Assembly: GCA_937896275.1 (NCBI GenBank)
Contig: CALBMW010000846.1
Location: 1-5,282, forward strand
Direction of reading: 5' to 3'
DNA length: 5,282 nt
Origin: an uncultured Myxococcales bacterium
GTDB lineage: Bacteria; Myxococcota_A; Bradymonadia; UBA7976; UBA1532
Both the position numbers and the translations under genes were made by a program. A model generated the notes under the pieces. The model made no database searches. It was not told the origin of the DNA and saw nothing but the letters and a program-made list of their open reading frames with translations. Each line of letters begins with the position of its first letter. Position 1 is the stretch's first letter. Shown piece by piece: positions 1-5,281 of the stretch.

Positions 1-1
1 G

Positions 2-193
2 CATCAGCATCGTAAGAAAATTGAGTTGCTTCTCTCGATTTTCACGCAGCTTTCCGAAAGGAAGGTTGATGCTGCCTATATCCTGCTGAGTGAAGACCTC
101 GATCGGGCGGTTGTGCAGGAAGTGCGGTTGGAGCAGGAGTTCGGGAGCATCTCATTGCGTCCCGGGGGGGTGGGGGATCATGGTGAACGTTGA
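2..193 (+). CDS. ftsQ: Probable FtsQ, C-terminal end only (gene enters from the left edge)
   Basis: Reading from base 2, an open frame runs for 63 codons to TGA at 191-193 and has no start in the window. The visible protein is a polar, basic stretch, a helix-like segment (KKIELLLSIFTQL), an ERKVDAAYILL segment, and a strand-like DLDRAVVQEV, then a tail ending GDHGER. This helix-then-strand pattern, close to the stop, resembles the end of FtsQ/DivIB, where a helix is followed by the last beta strand. FtsQ is a single-pass inner-membrane protein with a periplasmic POTRA domain that recruits FtsB and FtsL. The call rests on that weak pattern plus position: ftsQ is the usual gene directly before ftsA. 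The stop lies 14 bases inside ftsA, so translation is probably coupled. The stretch is less GC-rich than the ftsA body. An unrelated dcw protein remains possible. Confidence 0.62.
   Translation, partial: HQHRKKIELLLSIFTQLSERKVDAAYILLSEDLDRAVVQEVRLEQEFGSISLRPGGVGDHGER
164..177 (+). promoter_or_regulatory. G-rich ribosome binding site of ftsA
   Basis: Seven Gs (164-170), a T and five Gs (172-176) stand just before ATG 180. A G5 run can pair with the CCUCC anti-Shine-Dalgarno core, using one G-U wobble. The 164-170 tract leaves a 9-base spacer and is the better placed; the second run leaves only 3 bases. This supports ATG 180 over an in-frame start at 90, which would add 30 residues overlapping the upstream gene and unlike the FtsA N-terminus. 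Confidence 0.55.
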
Positions 194-1409
194 GCAGATC
201 GTCGCCGGGCTCGACTTGGGTACGAGCACGATCAAGTGCGTCATCGGTGTGCTGCGTGCCGAGGGTCGCGTGGACGTCATCGGCACGGGGTGCCACCCGG
301 CGGTGGGCCTGCAGCAAGGCGCGGTGTGCAGCCAGGACGACCTCGTGCGGTCGATCCGGGCCGCCGTCGAAGAGGCCGAGATGATGGCCGGCTGCGACAT
401 CAGCGAGGTCGCGCTGTCGATCTCGGGGCGTCACCTCACGAGCTTCAACTCCACGGGTGTCGTGCGCGTGGCCGGCGAGATGGTGACAGAGGACGACGTG
501 TGTCGCGTGATCGACGTCGCCATGGCCCACCGCCTCGCCGGCAGCCAGCGCGTTCTGCACGTCGTGCCCCAGGAGTTCCTGCTCGACCACCGCGGCGAGA
601 TCACGCGCCCGACCGGCATGCACGGCGTGCGGCTCGAGGTGCAGGCGCACGTGGTGGTCGGCGACGGAGAGGCCGTCGACCGACTCGAGGACTGCTGCCG
701 CAAGGCGGGCGTGCGGGTCACGGACGTCGTGCTCGCACCCCTCGCCCAAGCCGAGGCGCTCCTGACGGCCAACAGCCGCGAGATCGGCGTCGCGATCATC
801 GACATCGGCGGCGACACCACCAACCTCGCGGTCTTCGACCGGGGCGCGGTGATCCACACGGCCGTGCTGCCGATCGGCGGCGAACACATCGCGGCCGACA
901 TCAAGGACTGCCTGAACACGCCCAGCGTCGAGGCCGAGCACCTGATGCAGAGCCACGGCTGCGCGCTCGCCGCGCTCGTCGACCCTGACCAGAGCATCGA
1001 GCTGCCCGGCGTGGGTGGCCGCCGCCCCCGCACGATCAAGCGGGTGGAGCTGTGCGAGGTGATCGAGGCGCGTATCGAGGAGATCCTGCTCCTGGTGCGT
1101 CACGAACTGGACCACCTGACCCACGTCTCGGCGCTTCGCGGCGGGATCGTCCTCACCGGAGGGGTGTCCAACCTCGACGGCATCATCGAGTTGGCCGAGC
1201 AGACGCTCGAGATGCCGGTCGTCCGGGGCGAGCCGAAGGACCTGCACGGCTTGGTCGACGTGGTCCAGCACCCGCGCTACGCGACGGGAACGGGACTCGT
1301 TCTGTATGGCCTTCGTGAGAAGCGACAGCAATGGTTCAGCACTCGGCGACCCATTCGAGCGCAGCGTGGATGGAGTCGATTGCTATCGTTCTTCAATAGG
1401 CCGCTTTGA
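180..1409 (+). CDS. ftsA: Cell division protein FtsA (actin-like membrane anchor of FtsZ)
   Basis: FtsA is an actin-family ATP-binding protein that tethers FtsZ filaments to the inner face of the membrane and recruits later divisome proteins. At 409 residues it has normal family length. The order is standard: phosphate-1 motif GLDLGTSTIKCVIG (10-23); the FtsA-specific 1C domain, roughly 84-160, opening with SISGRHLTSFNSTG; phosphate-2 motif near 208-219; adenosine motif VLTGGVSNLDG starting at residue 324; a YATGTGLVLYG segment; and a C-terminal amphipathic helix GWSRLLSFFNRPL (397-409) typical of membrane targeting. Phosphate 2 reads DIGGDTTNLAVF: the third Gly of the usual GGGT is Asp212 and the usual following Asp is Asn215. 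ATG 180 is chosen because it places phosphate 1 at the family position, has a G-rich binding site, and sits in the 14-base overlap with the upstream gene. GC content falls over the last 100 bases. Confidence 0.96.
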   Translation: MVNVEQIVAGLDLGTSTIKCVIGVLRAEGRVDVIGTGCHPAVGLQQGAVCSQDDLVRSIRAAVEEAEMMAGCDISEVALSISGRHLTSFNSTGVVRVAGEMVTEDDVCRVIDVAMAHRLAGSQRVLHVVPQEFLLDHRGEITRPTGMHGVRLEVQAHVVVGDGEAVDRLEDCCRKAGVRVTDVVLAPLAQAEALLTANSREIGVAIIDIGGDTTNLAVFDRGAVIHTAVLPIGGEHIAADIKDCLNTPSVEAEHLMQSHGCALAALVDPDQSIELPGVGGRRPRTIKRVELCEVIEARIEEILLLVRHELDHLTHVSALRGGIVLTGGVSNLDGIIELAEQTLEMPVVRGEPKDLHGLVDVVQHPRYATGTGLVLYGLREKRQQWFSTRRPIRAQRGWSRLLSFFNRPL

Positions 1410-1422
1410 TCATTTTCAATGT

Positions 1423-1448
1423 AAATCAGCTCAAAAGCGGGCTGATTT
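1423..1448. repeat. Perfect 8-base inverted repeat after ftsA
   Basis: AAATCAGC (1423-1430) and GCTGATTT (1441-1448) are exact reverse complements separated by 10 bases. The repeat begins 14 bases after the ftsA stop. No T run follows directly (the nearest, 1461-1465, starts 12 bases after the stem), so it is a poor intrinsic terminator. It may be an operator or a weak attenuator upstream of the candidate ftsZ promoter. Confidence 0.5.
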
Positions 1449-1455
1449 CGCCAAT

Positions 1456-1478
1456 TTGACTTTTTACCGAAAAGTTGA
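1456..1478. repeat. Second inverted repeat, directly upstream of the candidate ftsZ promoter
   Basis: ACTTTT (1459-1464) and AAAAGT (1470-1475) pair exactly around the 5-base loop TACCG. As RNA the stem can extend by two G-U wobbles and a T-A pair (1456-1458 with 1476-1478). It abuts the proposed -35 element at 1479, a natural place for a DNA-binding regulator. The stem is AT-rich and short, so chance is not excluded. Confidence 0.4.
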
Positions 1479-1507
1479 TTGCGGCTCGGAACAGCCCTAC
1501 CTATTAT
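1479..1507 (+). promoter_or_regulatory. Candidate sigma70-type promoter for ftsZ
   Basis: TATTAT (1502-1507) matches the TATAAT -10 consensus at five of six bases. TTGCGG (1479-1484) lies exactly 17 bases upstream and keeps the TTG of the -35 consensus. Transcription would start near 1514, giving a leader of about 90 bases before the GTG start. The local AT content is the highest in the window, which supports a promoter. ftsZ could also be read from promoters upstream of ftsA. Confidence 0.45.
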
Positions 1508-1560
1508 GCCTTGGGAGCGGGTTTTCGGTTCCTGCTGTGCGAGCAACGTAGGTGGTCCTG

Positions 1561-1586
1561 GGTCACGCGGGATAGATCCGCGTGCC
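1561..1586 (+). promoter_or_regulatory. Leader hairpin abutting the ftsZ ribosome binding site
   Basis: CACGCGG (1564-1570) and CCGCGTG (1578-1584) form a perfect 7-base GC-rich stem around the loop GATAGAT. Bulging T1563 adds two more G-C pairs (1561-1562 with 1585-1586). The stem ends next to the GAGGGGGG Shine-Dalgarno region that starts at 1587. It could affect ribosome loading or mRNA stability, or be a binding site for a regulator; the role is inferred. Confidence 0.5.
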
Positions 1587-1604
1587 GAGGGGGGTGGTGA
1601 GAAC
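1587..1604 (+). promoter_or_regulatory. G-rich ribosome binding site that fixes the ftsZ start
   Basis: GAGGGGGG (1587-1594), followed by GGTGA (1596-1600), precedes GTG 1605. The first element gives a spacer of about 10 bases. Like the ftsA site it relies on a G run rather than a canonical AGGAGG. It supports GTG 1605 as the start. Confidence 0.5.
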
Positions 1605-3200
1605 GTGGACAGCATCTTCGAGTATGTGGGAGACGCGGGCGCCAAGCTGAAGGTGGTGGGCGTGGGCGGCGGCGGCGGCAACGCGGTCAACACCATGGTC
1701 GCCAGCGGCCTGAAGGGCGTGGACTTCGTCGTCGCCAACACCGACGCGCAGGCGCTTCACCACGCCAAGGCGCCCACCCGGCTCCAACTCGGCCAGACGC
1801 TCACGCAGGGCCTCGGGGCGGGCGCGAACCCCGAGGTCGGGCGCGACGCTGCCCTGGAAGATCAGCGCCTGATCAGCGAGGCGCTCGGTGGCGCCGACAT
1901 GGTCTTCGTGACGGCGGGCATGGGAGGCGGAACCGGCACGGGTGGCGCCCCGGTCATCGCCCGCGCTGCGCGAGAGCGCGGTGCCCTGACGGTCGGCATC
2001 GTGACCCGCCCCTTCCAGTTCGAAGGGCGCAAGCGGCGGCGCCAGGCCGAGGCGGGCATCGAGGCGCTCGCGGCCGAGGTGGACACGCTCATCGTCATCC
2101 CCAACCAGCGCTTGCTGGCCATCAGCGACGAGCACACCACGATGCTCGACGCCTTCAAGATGGCCGACCAGGTGCTGTTCAACGCCGTACAGGGCATCAG
2201 CGACCTGATCACCGATCACGGCATGATCAACGTCGACTTCGCCGACGTGCGCACCATCATGTCGCAGAAGGGCCTGGCCTTGATGGGGACCGGCCGCGCC
2301 AGCGGTCCCAACCGGGCGCTCGAGGCCGCGCAGATGGCGATCTCGAGCCCACTGCTCGACGACATCAGCATCGAGGGCGCGACCGGCATCCTGATCAACT
2401 TCACGGGCGGCATGAACCTGCGCATCGCCGAGATCGAGGAGGCCGCGAGCCTCGTCGAGGACGCCGCGCACGTGGACGTGAACCTGATCTTCGGCGCCGT
2501 GATCGACGAGTCCATGGGTGACGAGATCAAGATCACCGTCATCGCCACGGGCTTCGATGGGCGCGCCGAGAGCCTGCGCGAGAAGCCCATGACGCGCGTC
2601 CTGACGCAGCCCGGCCACCGTCTCGGCGAGACGGCGCCCTCGCCCACGCTGGCCGATCCCGGCGCGAGCGGCGAGTGGTCGCCCGCGCAGCTCACCGAGT
2701 GCCCGACGCCGATGCCCGAGGCCGAAGCGGCCCGCAACGTGGGCAGCCGCGTGGCGTCCGTCACGCCGCCGGTGGAGCCGCACGCAGAGCCCGCCCCCGC
2801 GAGGCCCTCCGGCCGCCCGTCGATCAACGCGCGCAACGTGCGCGTGGGCCCTCCACCCAGCCCCACGGCGCACGCCCCCCGCATGCCGACCAGCGCGCCG
2901 CCCCCGCGGGTTGGACCCAGCATGCCCTCGGTGCCGCCCCGTGGCATGCCGCCCGTGCGCGCCGCCAGGCCCTTCGACGAGGCCGATCTGCGCACGCCCG
3001 CGATCACGCGAAACGCCGGCAACCGCGTGGTGGGCGAGGCGCCCTTGGGGGACGCCTTCTGGAGCGACGGACCCGATGACAGCATCGACGCCTCGGCGAA
3101 CGCCACGGTCCCGGCCGGGCGCGGCGCCTCGGCCGCCACCGCGGCCCCCGCTCGCGGGATCGGCATGCCCAGGTGGATGGTCCCGCAGCGCAAGGTCTGA
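1605..3200 (+). CDS. ftsZ: Cell division protein FtsZ with an extended C-terminal linker
   Basis: FtsZ is the tubulin-like GTPase that polymerises into the cytokinetic ring. GTG 1605 gives 531 residues starting VDSIFEYVGDAGAKLKVVG, as in other FtsZ N-termini. The core is complete: GVGGGGGNAVN (19-29), NTDAQAL from residue 45, LGAGANPEVGRDAA, the tubulin signature GGGTGTG (107-113), VDTLIVIPNQRLL, and the T7 synergy loop NVDFADV (209-215), whose D211 and D214 align with the Asp residues that act on GTP of the next subunit. The fold ends near ATGFD (314-318). The remaining roughly 210 residues form a Pro/Ala/Arg-rich, probably disordered tail, making the protein much longer than the usual 380-400. 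Two stretches resemble the C-terminal peptide that binds FtsA and ZipA-like partners: DEADLRTPAITR (458-469) and GIGMPRWMVPQRKV (518-531). The candidate promoter at 1479-1507 and the leader hairpin at 1561-1586 suggest control separate from ftsA. Confidence 0.97.
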   Translation: MDSIFEYVGDAGAKLKVVGVGGGGGNAVNTMVASGLKGVDFVVANTDAQALHHAKAPTRLQLGQTLTQGLGAGANPEVGRDAALEDQRLISEALGGADMVFVTAGMGGGTGTGGAPVIARAARERGALTVGIVTRPFQFEGRKRRRQAEAGIEALAAEVDTLIVIPNQRLLAISDEHTTMLDAFKMADQVLFNAVQGISDLITDHGMINVDFADVRTIMSQKGLALMGTGRASGPNRALEAAQMAISSPLLDDISIEGATGILINFTGGMNLRIAEIEEAASLVEDAAHVDVNLIFGAVIDESMGDEIKITVIATGFDGRAESLREKPMTRVLTQPGHRLGETAPSPTLADPGASGEWSPAQLTECPTPMPEAEAARNVGSRVASVTPPVEPHAEPAPARPSGRPSINARNVRVGPPPSPTAHAPRMPTSAPPPRVGPSMPSVPPRGMPPVRAARPFDEADLRTPAITRNAGNRVVGEAPLGDAFWSDGPDDSIDASANATVPAGRGASAATAAPARGIGMPRWMVPQRKV

Positions 3201-3212
3201 GCACGGTCACGA

Positions 3213-3249
3213 CCTGAGCAGCGGGCGCCACCCGCGGGCAGCGCTCAGG
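3213..3249 (+). terminator. Terminator-like GC-rich hairpin after ftsZ
   Basis: CCTGAGC (3213-3219) pairs exactly with GCTCAGG (3243-3249). Inside it, GCGGG (3221-3225) pairs with CCCGC (3231-3235) around a 5-base loop, leaving an asymmetric internal bulge (3236-3242). It lies 13 bases after the ftsZ stop, at the end of the division cluster. No T run follows, so if it ends transcription it is not a canonical intrinsic terminator. It may instead protect the mRNA 3' end or act with Rho. Confidence 0.42.
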
Positions 3250-3280
3250 CCCCCGAGCGCGTCCCATCCCGCACCATCCG

Positions 3281-3310
3281 CTACCCTCGACCGCCCACAT
3301 CGTCTATAGT
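3281..3310 (+). promoter_or_regulatory. Candidate promoter for the exported-protein gene at 3413
   Basis: TATAGT (3305-3310) matches the -10 consensus at five of six bases and is almost the only AT-rich hexamer in this GC-rich spacer. At an 18-base spacing the -35 position reads CTACCC, a poor match. Transcription would start near 3317 and leave a leader of about 95 bases. The call rests mainly on the -10 and on its place after the ftsZ hairpin. Confidence 0.4.
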
Positions 3311-3314
3311 GGCG

Positions 3315-3386
3315 GGCCGCTTCGGCCGGGCTCCCGACCGGATGGCGAGTGCCCTGAATCCCGGCGCCATGGCCGCGTCTGCGGCC
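3315..3386 (+). repeat. Two small hairpins in the leader of the gene at 3413
   Basis: GGCCG (3315-3319) pairs with CGGCC (3323-3327) around CTT. Further down, GGCCGC (3371-3376) pairs with GCGGCC (3381-3386) around GTCT. The second ends 15 bases before the GAGGAG binding site. Short GC stems arise easily by chance at this base composition, so function is uncertain. I see no coding sequence in 3201-3412. Confidence 0.3.
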
Positions 3387-3412
3387 GCGCCCAACCCGAC
3401 CGAGGAGCCTCC

Positions 3413-4087
3413 ATGCACCGCATCGCGCAGCGCGGACTGACCCTGGTGACGCTTGTCGCCGTCGCCACCACCGTGCAAGCCAAGAAGGCCGCCGCGCCGC
3501 CCGCCGGTCCGGTGTCGGTCGAGCTCCATAACACCTGCGGCGCCGATCTGACCGTGCTGCTGGCCGGCACCGAGATCAAGGTCGCGACCGGCGCCCGGTC
3601 CACCGGCGTCGAGCTCGCGCCACGCGAAGACTGGTCCTACGAGGTCAAGATGCAGGCGCCGTCCAAGGCCGATCTGGGTCTGCTCGGCCTGCGCCCCGAC
3701 GGTCGCTACGCCATCGAGGTGGCCGGTTGCCGCCCCGGGGGGGCCGACCTCCTGACGCGCGATCTGGGCGACAAGCCCGCCGCCAAGTCACCCCAGGAGG
3801 CGGCAGAGGTGCGCTTCCGGGCGCGCCAGAACGGCTTCATCGAGTACCGCACCGGCAAGATGGGGGGCTTCAAGCCGCTCTCCATCGCGATGACCAACTA
3901 CGTCGAGCAGGCGGGAGGCGCCCTGGAGTTCACCTTCCGCCTCCGCGCCGCGAGGGGCGGCCCGGTGCTGAAGATGCTCAAGACGGCCGTCGATCTGCAG
4001 GCCGGCCATCGCTACCTCATCGAGGTCAACGTGGTCGGGAACGATCTCCTCTTCAAGCACGAGGACGAGGGCTGGCGCGAGGGCTGA
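3413..4087 (+). CDS. Exported protein of unknown function, probable beta-rich fold
   Basis: I do not recognise this 224-residue protein. It begins with a clear Sec signal peptide: basic MHRIAQR, a hydrophobic core LTLVTLVAVATTV, and a likely cut after V-Q-A (residue 23) before KK. The mature part opens with a short Lys/Ala/Pro linker. It contains alternating hydrophobic segments that suggest beta strands (VSVELHN, DLTVLLAG, YAIEVAG, ALEFTFRLR, HRYLIEV). Only two Cys remain, C42 (NTCGAD) and C106 (AGCRPG), which could form one periplasmic disulfide. There is no Cys at the cleavage site, so it is not a lipoprotein. ATG 3413 is supported by GAGGAG at 3402-3407 with a 5-base spacer and by the signal peptide. 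It has its own candidate promoter and converges on the next gene 22 bases away. A soluble periplasmic or secreted protein is the likeliest reading. Confidence 0.85.
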   Translation: MHRIAQRGLTLVTLVAVATTVQAKKAAAPPAGPVSVELHNTCGADLTVLLAGTEIKVATGARSTGVELAPREDWSYEVKMQAPSKADLGLLGLRPDGRYAIEVAGCRPGGADLLTRDLGDKPAAKSPQEAAEVRFRARQNGFIEYRTGKMGGFKPLSIAMTNYVEQAGGALEFTFRLRAARGGPVLKMLKTAVDLQAGHRYLIEVNVVGNDLLFKHEDEGWREG

Positions 4088-4093
4088 GATCGT

Positions 4094-4107
4094 CGGCCGG
4101 CGGGCCG
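4094..4107. terminator. Hairpin in the 22-base gap between convergent genes
   Basis: CGGCC (4094-4098) pairs with GGCCG (4103-4107) around GGCG. It fills most of the gap between the convergent stops at 4087 and 4110, where a bidirectional terminator would be expected. There is no T run on either side. The placement is the main support. Confidence 0.35.
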
Positions 4108-4109
4108 CG

Positions 4110-4811
4110 TCAGGGCACGTCCTGGATGCCCCCATCGACCAGCACCATGCCGGCCGGCGGCGGCAACGGCCGTGCCTCGGGGTTCGGCGGGAACGGCGTC
4201 ATCGACACCTCGAACTCGGCCGGACCGAAGATGCTGCTGTCGCCCTGGGTGTCGAAGGTGCCGCGGTAGTAGCCGCGGCGCCCGCGTCCGTCCACGTAGG
4301 AGCCTTGGCGCGGGATCATGGCCTCCTCGCGCCCCATGACCTCCATGTGGACCGGCAGGAAGTCGCGGTACCCCACCAGCTCCGACGAGAGCGCGGTGAG
4401 TGACGCGCTGAGCGCCCCCTTGGCGAAGACCGCCTTGGCACCCGTCACGCGACCGTGGTCGACGTGGAAGGTCAGCCGCACGTCGTTGAAGCCGATCCAA
4501 GTGGGCTCTTCGGCGTCGGGCACCTTGCGCCAGTCCAGGTGATTCGCCATCACCGGATCGAGCCAGCGGGCCTCTCGACCCAGCAGTCCGATGTCGTTGA
4601 CGCGGTCGACGGTGAGGGCAGCGTCCACCACCGGGCCGACGTCCGGCAGCTCGGCGTCGACCTCGAGCGTGGGCAGCGGGCGGTGCGGGGCCTGGGCCAT
4701 CGCATCCCGCACCTGAGGGGGCGCGGGGTGCTGCTGGGCGCCGTCGGCGAGGAAGAAGTAGATCAGCAGGCCCATGCCGACGAGGGCCGCCGGGACGAGG
4801 AACCGGTCCAT
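4110..4811 (-). CDS. Single-pass membrane-anchored protein of unknown function
   Basis: The product has 233 residues and matches no family I recognise. The N-terminus, MDRFLVPAALVGMGLLIYFFLADG, holds one hydrophobic segment (about residues 4-21) with no evident cleavage motif, so it is probably a signal anchor. A Pro-rich spacer (about 28-55) then leads to a domain of mixed alpha/beta character with strand-like segments (WIGFNDVRLTFHVD, GRVTGAKAVFA, LPVHMEVMG) and a Gly/Arg/Tyr-rich stretch (DGRGRRGYYRGTF). The end is Pro-rich (TPFPPNPEARPLPPPAG). There are no Cys residues, unlike its neighbour. Its ATG overlaps the upstream TGA by one base (4811), and no Shine-Dalgarno stands before it, so translation probably depends on coupling to the upstream gene. 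The topology places the domain outside the inner membrane, probably in the periplasm. Confidence 0.82.
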   Translation of the reverse strand: MDRFLVPAALVGMGLLIYFFLADGAQQHPAPPQVRDAMAQAPHRPLPTLEVDAELPDVGPVVDAALTVDRVNDIGLLGREARWLDPVMANHLDWRKVPDAEEPTWIGFNDVRLTFHVDHGRVTGAKAVFAKGALSASLTALSSELVGYRDFLPVHMEVMGREEAMIPRQGSYVDGRGRRGYYRGTFDTQGDSSIFGPAEFEVSMTPFPPNPEARPLPPPAGMVLVDGGIQDVP

Positions 4812-5281
4812 CAGGGCGCCGCGACGCAGCGGAAGTCCGCGCAGGCCTGCCCGGCGGCGCAGTCACGCGCGGCCCCGCACTCGGCCAGGCCCCAACGCAG
4901 CTCGAAGGCTCCGCTCTCGTCGCCCGAGCCGTCGACGATGACGAAGACGTCACCGGTGTCCGCGGCCGTGAAGACGATCGACTCGGTGAGCGCGCCGTCG
5001 CTGCCCTCGACGCAGGCGCGCGCCGGATCGCCGCAGTCGGTCGTCGCGTAGAGGGAGAGATCCCAGCCGCCCGTCGGCGTGGCCTGCACGAAGTAGCGGG
5101 TGCCGGCCTGCGCAGGCAGCCGGTAGACCACATCGCCACCGAGGCTGTCGTGCTCGGTGCAGCGGTTGTTGGCGACGAGCGTGTAGTCATCGGCCGCCGG
5201 GCGGGTGTCGCCCGGGATCGTGCCGCCGCCGGCGTCGAGCGCGCGCGCCGTGTCGCAGGTCTCGTTGGCGGGCGCGGGGCC
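4811..5281 (-). CDS. Secreted PPC-like protein with a Cys-rich tail, C-terminal part (gene enters from the right edge)
   Basis: The frame stays open to the right edge, well beyond the apparent GTG start at 5131, so that is not the real start. 156 residues are visible. The segment from NAETCDTARALDAGG through RPAADDYTL, a GGDVVYRLPAQAGTRYFV strand pair, GGWDLSLYATTDC and VFVIVDGSGDESGAFELRW follows the layout of bacterial pre-peptidase C-terminal (PPC)-type beta domains found in secreted proteins of Myxococcota and relatives. It ends in a four-Cys module with spacing C-x5-C-x5-C-x4-C (4826-4879) and VAAP. Such domains usually lie at the end of exported or outer-membrane-anchored proteins; the signal and any enzymatic domain would be outside the window. 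The stop overlaps the start of the next gene as TGATG, so the two form an operon. The family call is from pattern only. Confidence 0.78.
   Translation of the reverse strand, partial: GPAPANETCDTARALDAGGGTIPGDTRPAADDYTLVANNRCTEHDSLGGDVVYRLPAQAGTRYFVQATPTGGWDLSLYATTDCGDPARACVEGSDGALTESIVFTAADTGDVFVIVDGSGDESGAFELRWGLAECGAARDCAAGQACADFRCVAAP

Larger units (their letters stand above)
1410..1604 (+). other. ftsA-ftsZ intergenic regulatory region
   Basis: This 195-base spacer holds no convincing gene. Its first half (about 1410-1510) is clearly AT-richer than the flanking genes and contains two inverted repeats followed by a candidate promoter. Its second half would be the untranslated leader of an ftsZ transcript and folds into a strong hairpin just before the ribosome binding site. 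An open frame continuing upstream of the ftsZ start (to TTG 1479 or ATG 1506) gives a Cys/Pro-containing stretch unlike any FtsZ N-terminus and runs over the promoter, so I treat it as non-coding. Confidence 0.6.

Noticed and set aside
66..82. TTGATG and TATATC as a promoter before ftsA
   Set aside because: The two hexamers are only 5 bases apart, and no other -35 fits the -10 at normal spacing.
90..179. 30-residue N-terminal extension of FtsA from base 90
   Set aside because: It overlaps the upstream coding frame, is Cys/Trp/Arg-rich unlike FtsA, and ATG 180 fits the family start.
42..1331. Long open frame on the minus strand across ftsA (429 codons)
   Set aside because: It is antisense to a clear FtsA, rich in His/Asp/Ala/Arg as expected from the complement of GC-rich codons, and shows no motifs.
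1423..1465. Inverted repeat plus T5 run read as an intrinsic terminator of ftsA
   Set aside because: The T run starts 12 bases after the stem and the stem is not GC-rich, so it does not fit the terminator pattern well.
1479..1604. N-terminal extension of FtsZ from TTG 1479 or ATG 1506
   Set aside because: The extra residues do not resemble FtsZ and would start inside the candidate promoter. GTG 1605 has a G-rich binding site and the usual N-terminus.
1563..2873. Long open frame on the minus strand across ftsZ
   Set aside because: Antisense shadow of the FtsZ core, with low-complexity composition and no domain pattern.
4455..5051. 198-codon plus-strand open frame
   Set aside because: Antisense to the supported pair; no signal, motif or ribosome binding site seen.
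4012..5190. 392-codon minus-strand open frame over the right end
   Set aside because: It overlaps the two supported minus-strand genes in another frame. It is Arg/Pro/Ala/Ser-rich low-complexity sequence, while the chosen frames show a membrane anchor and a PPC-like pattern.
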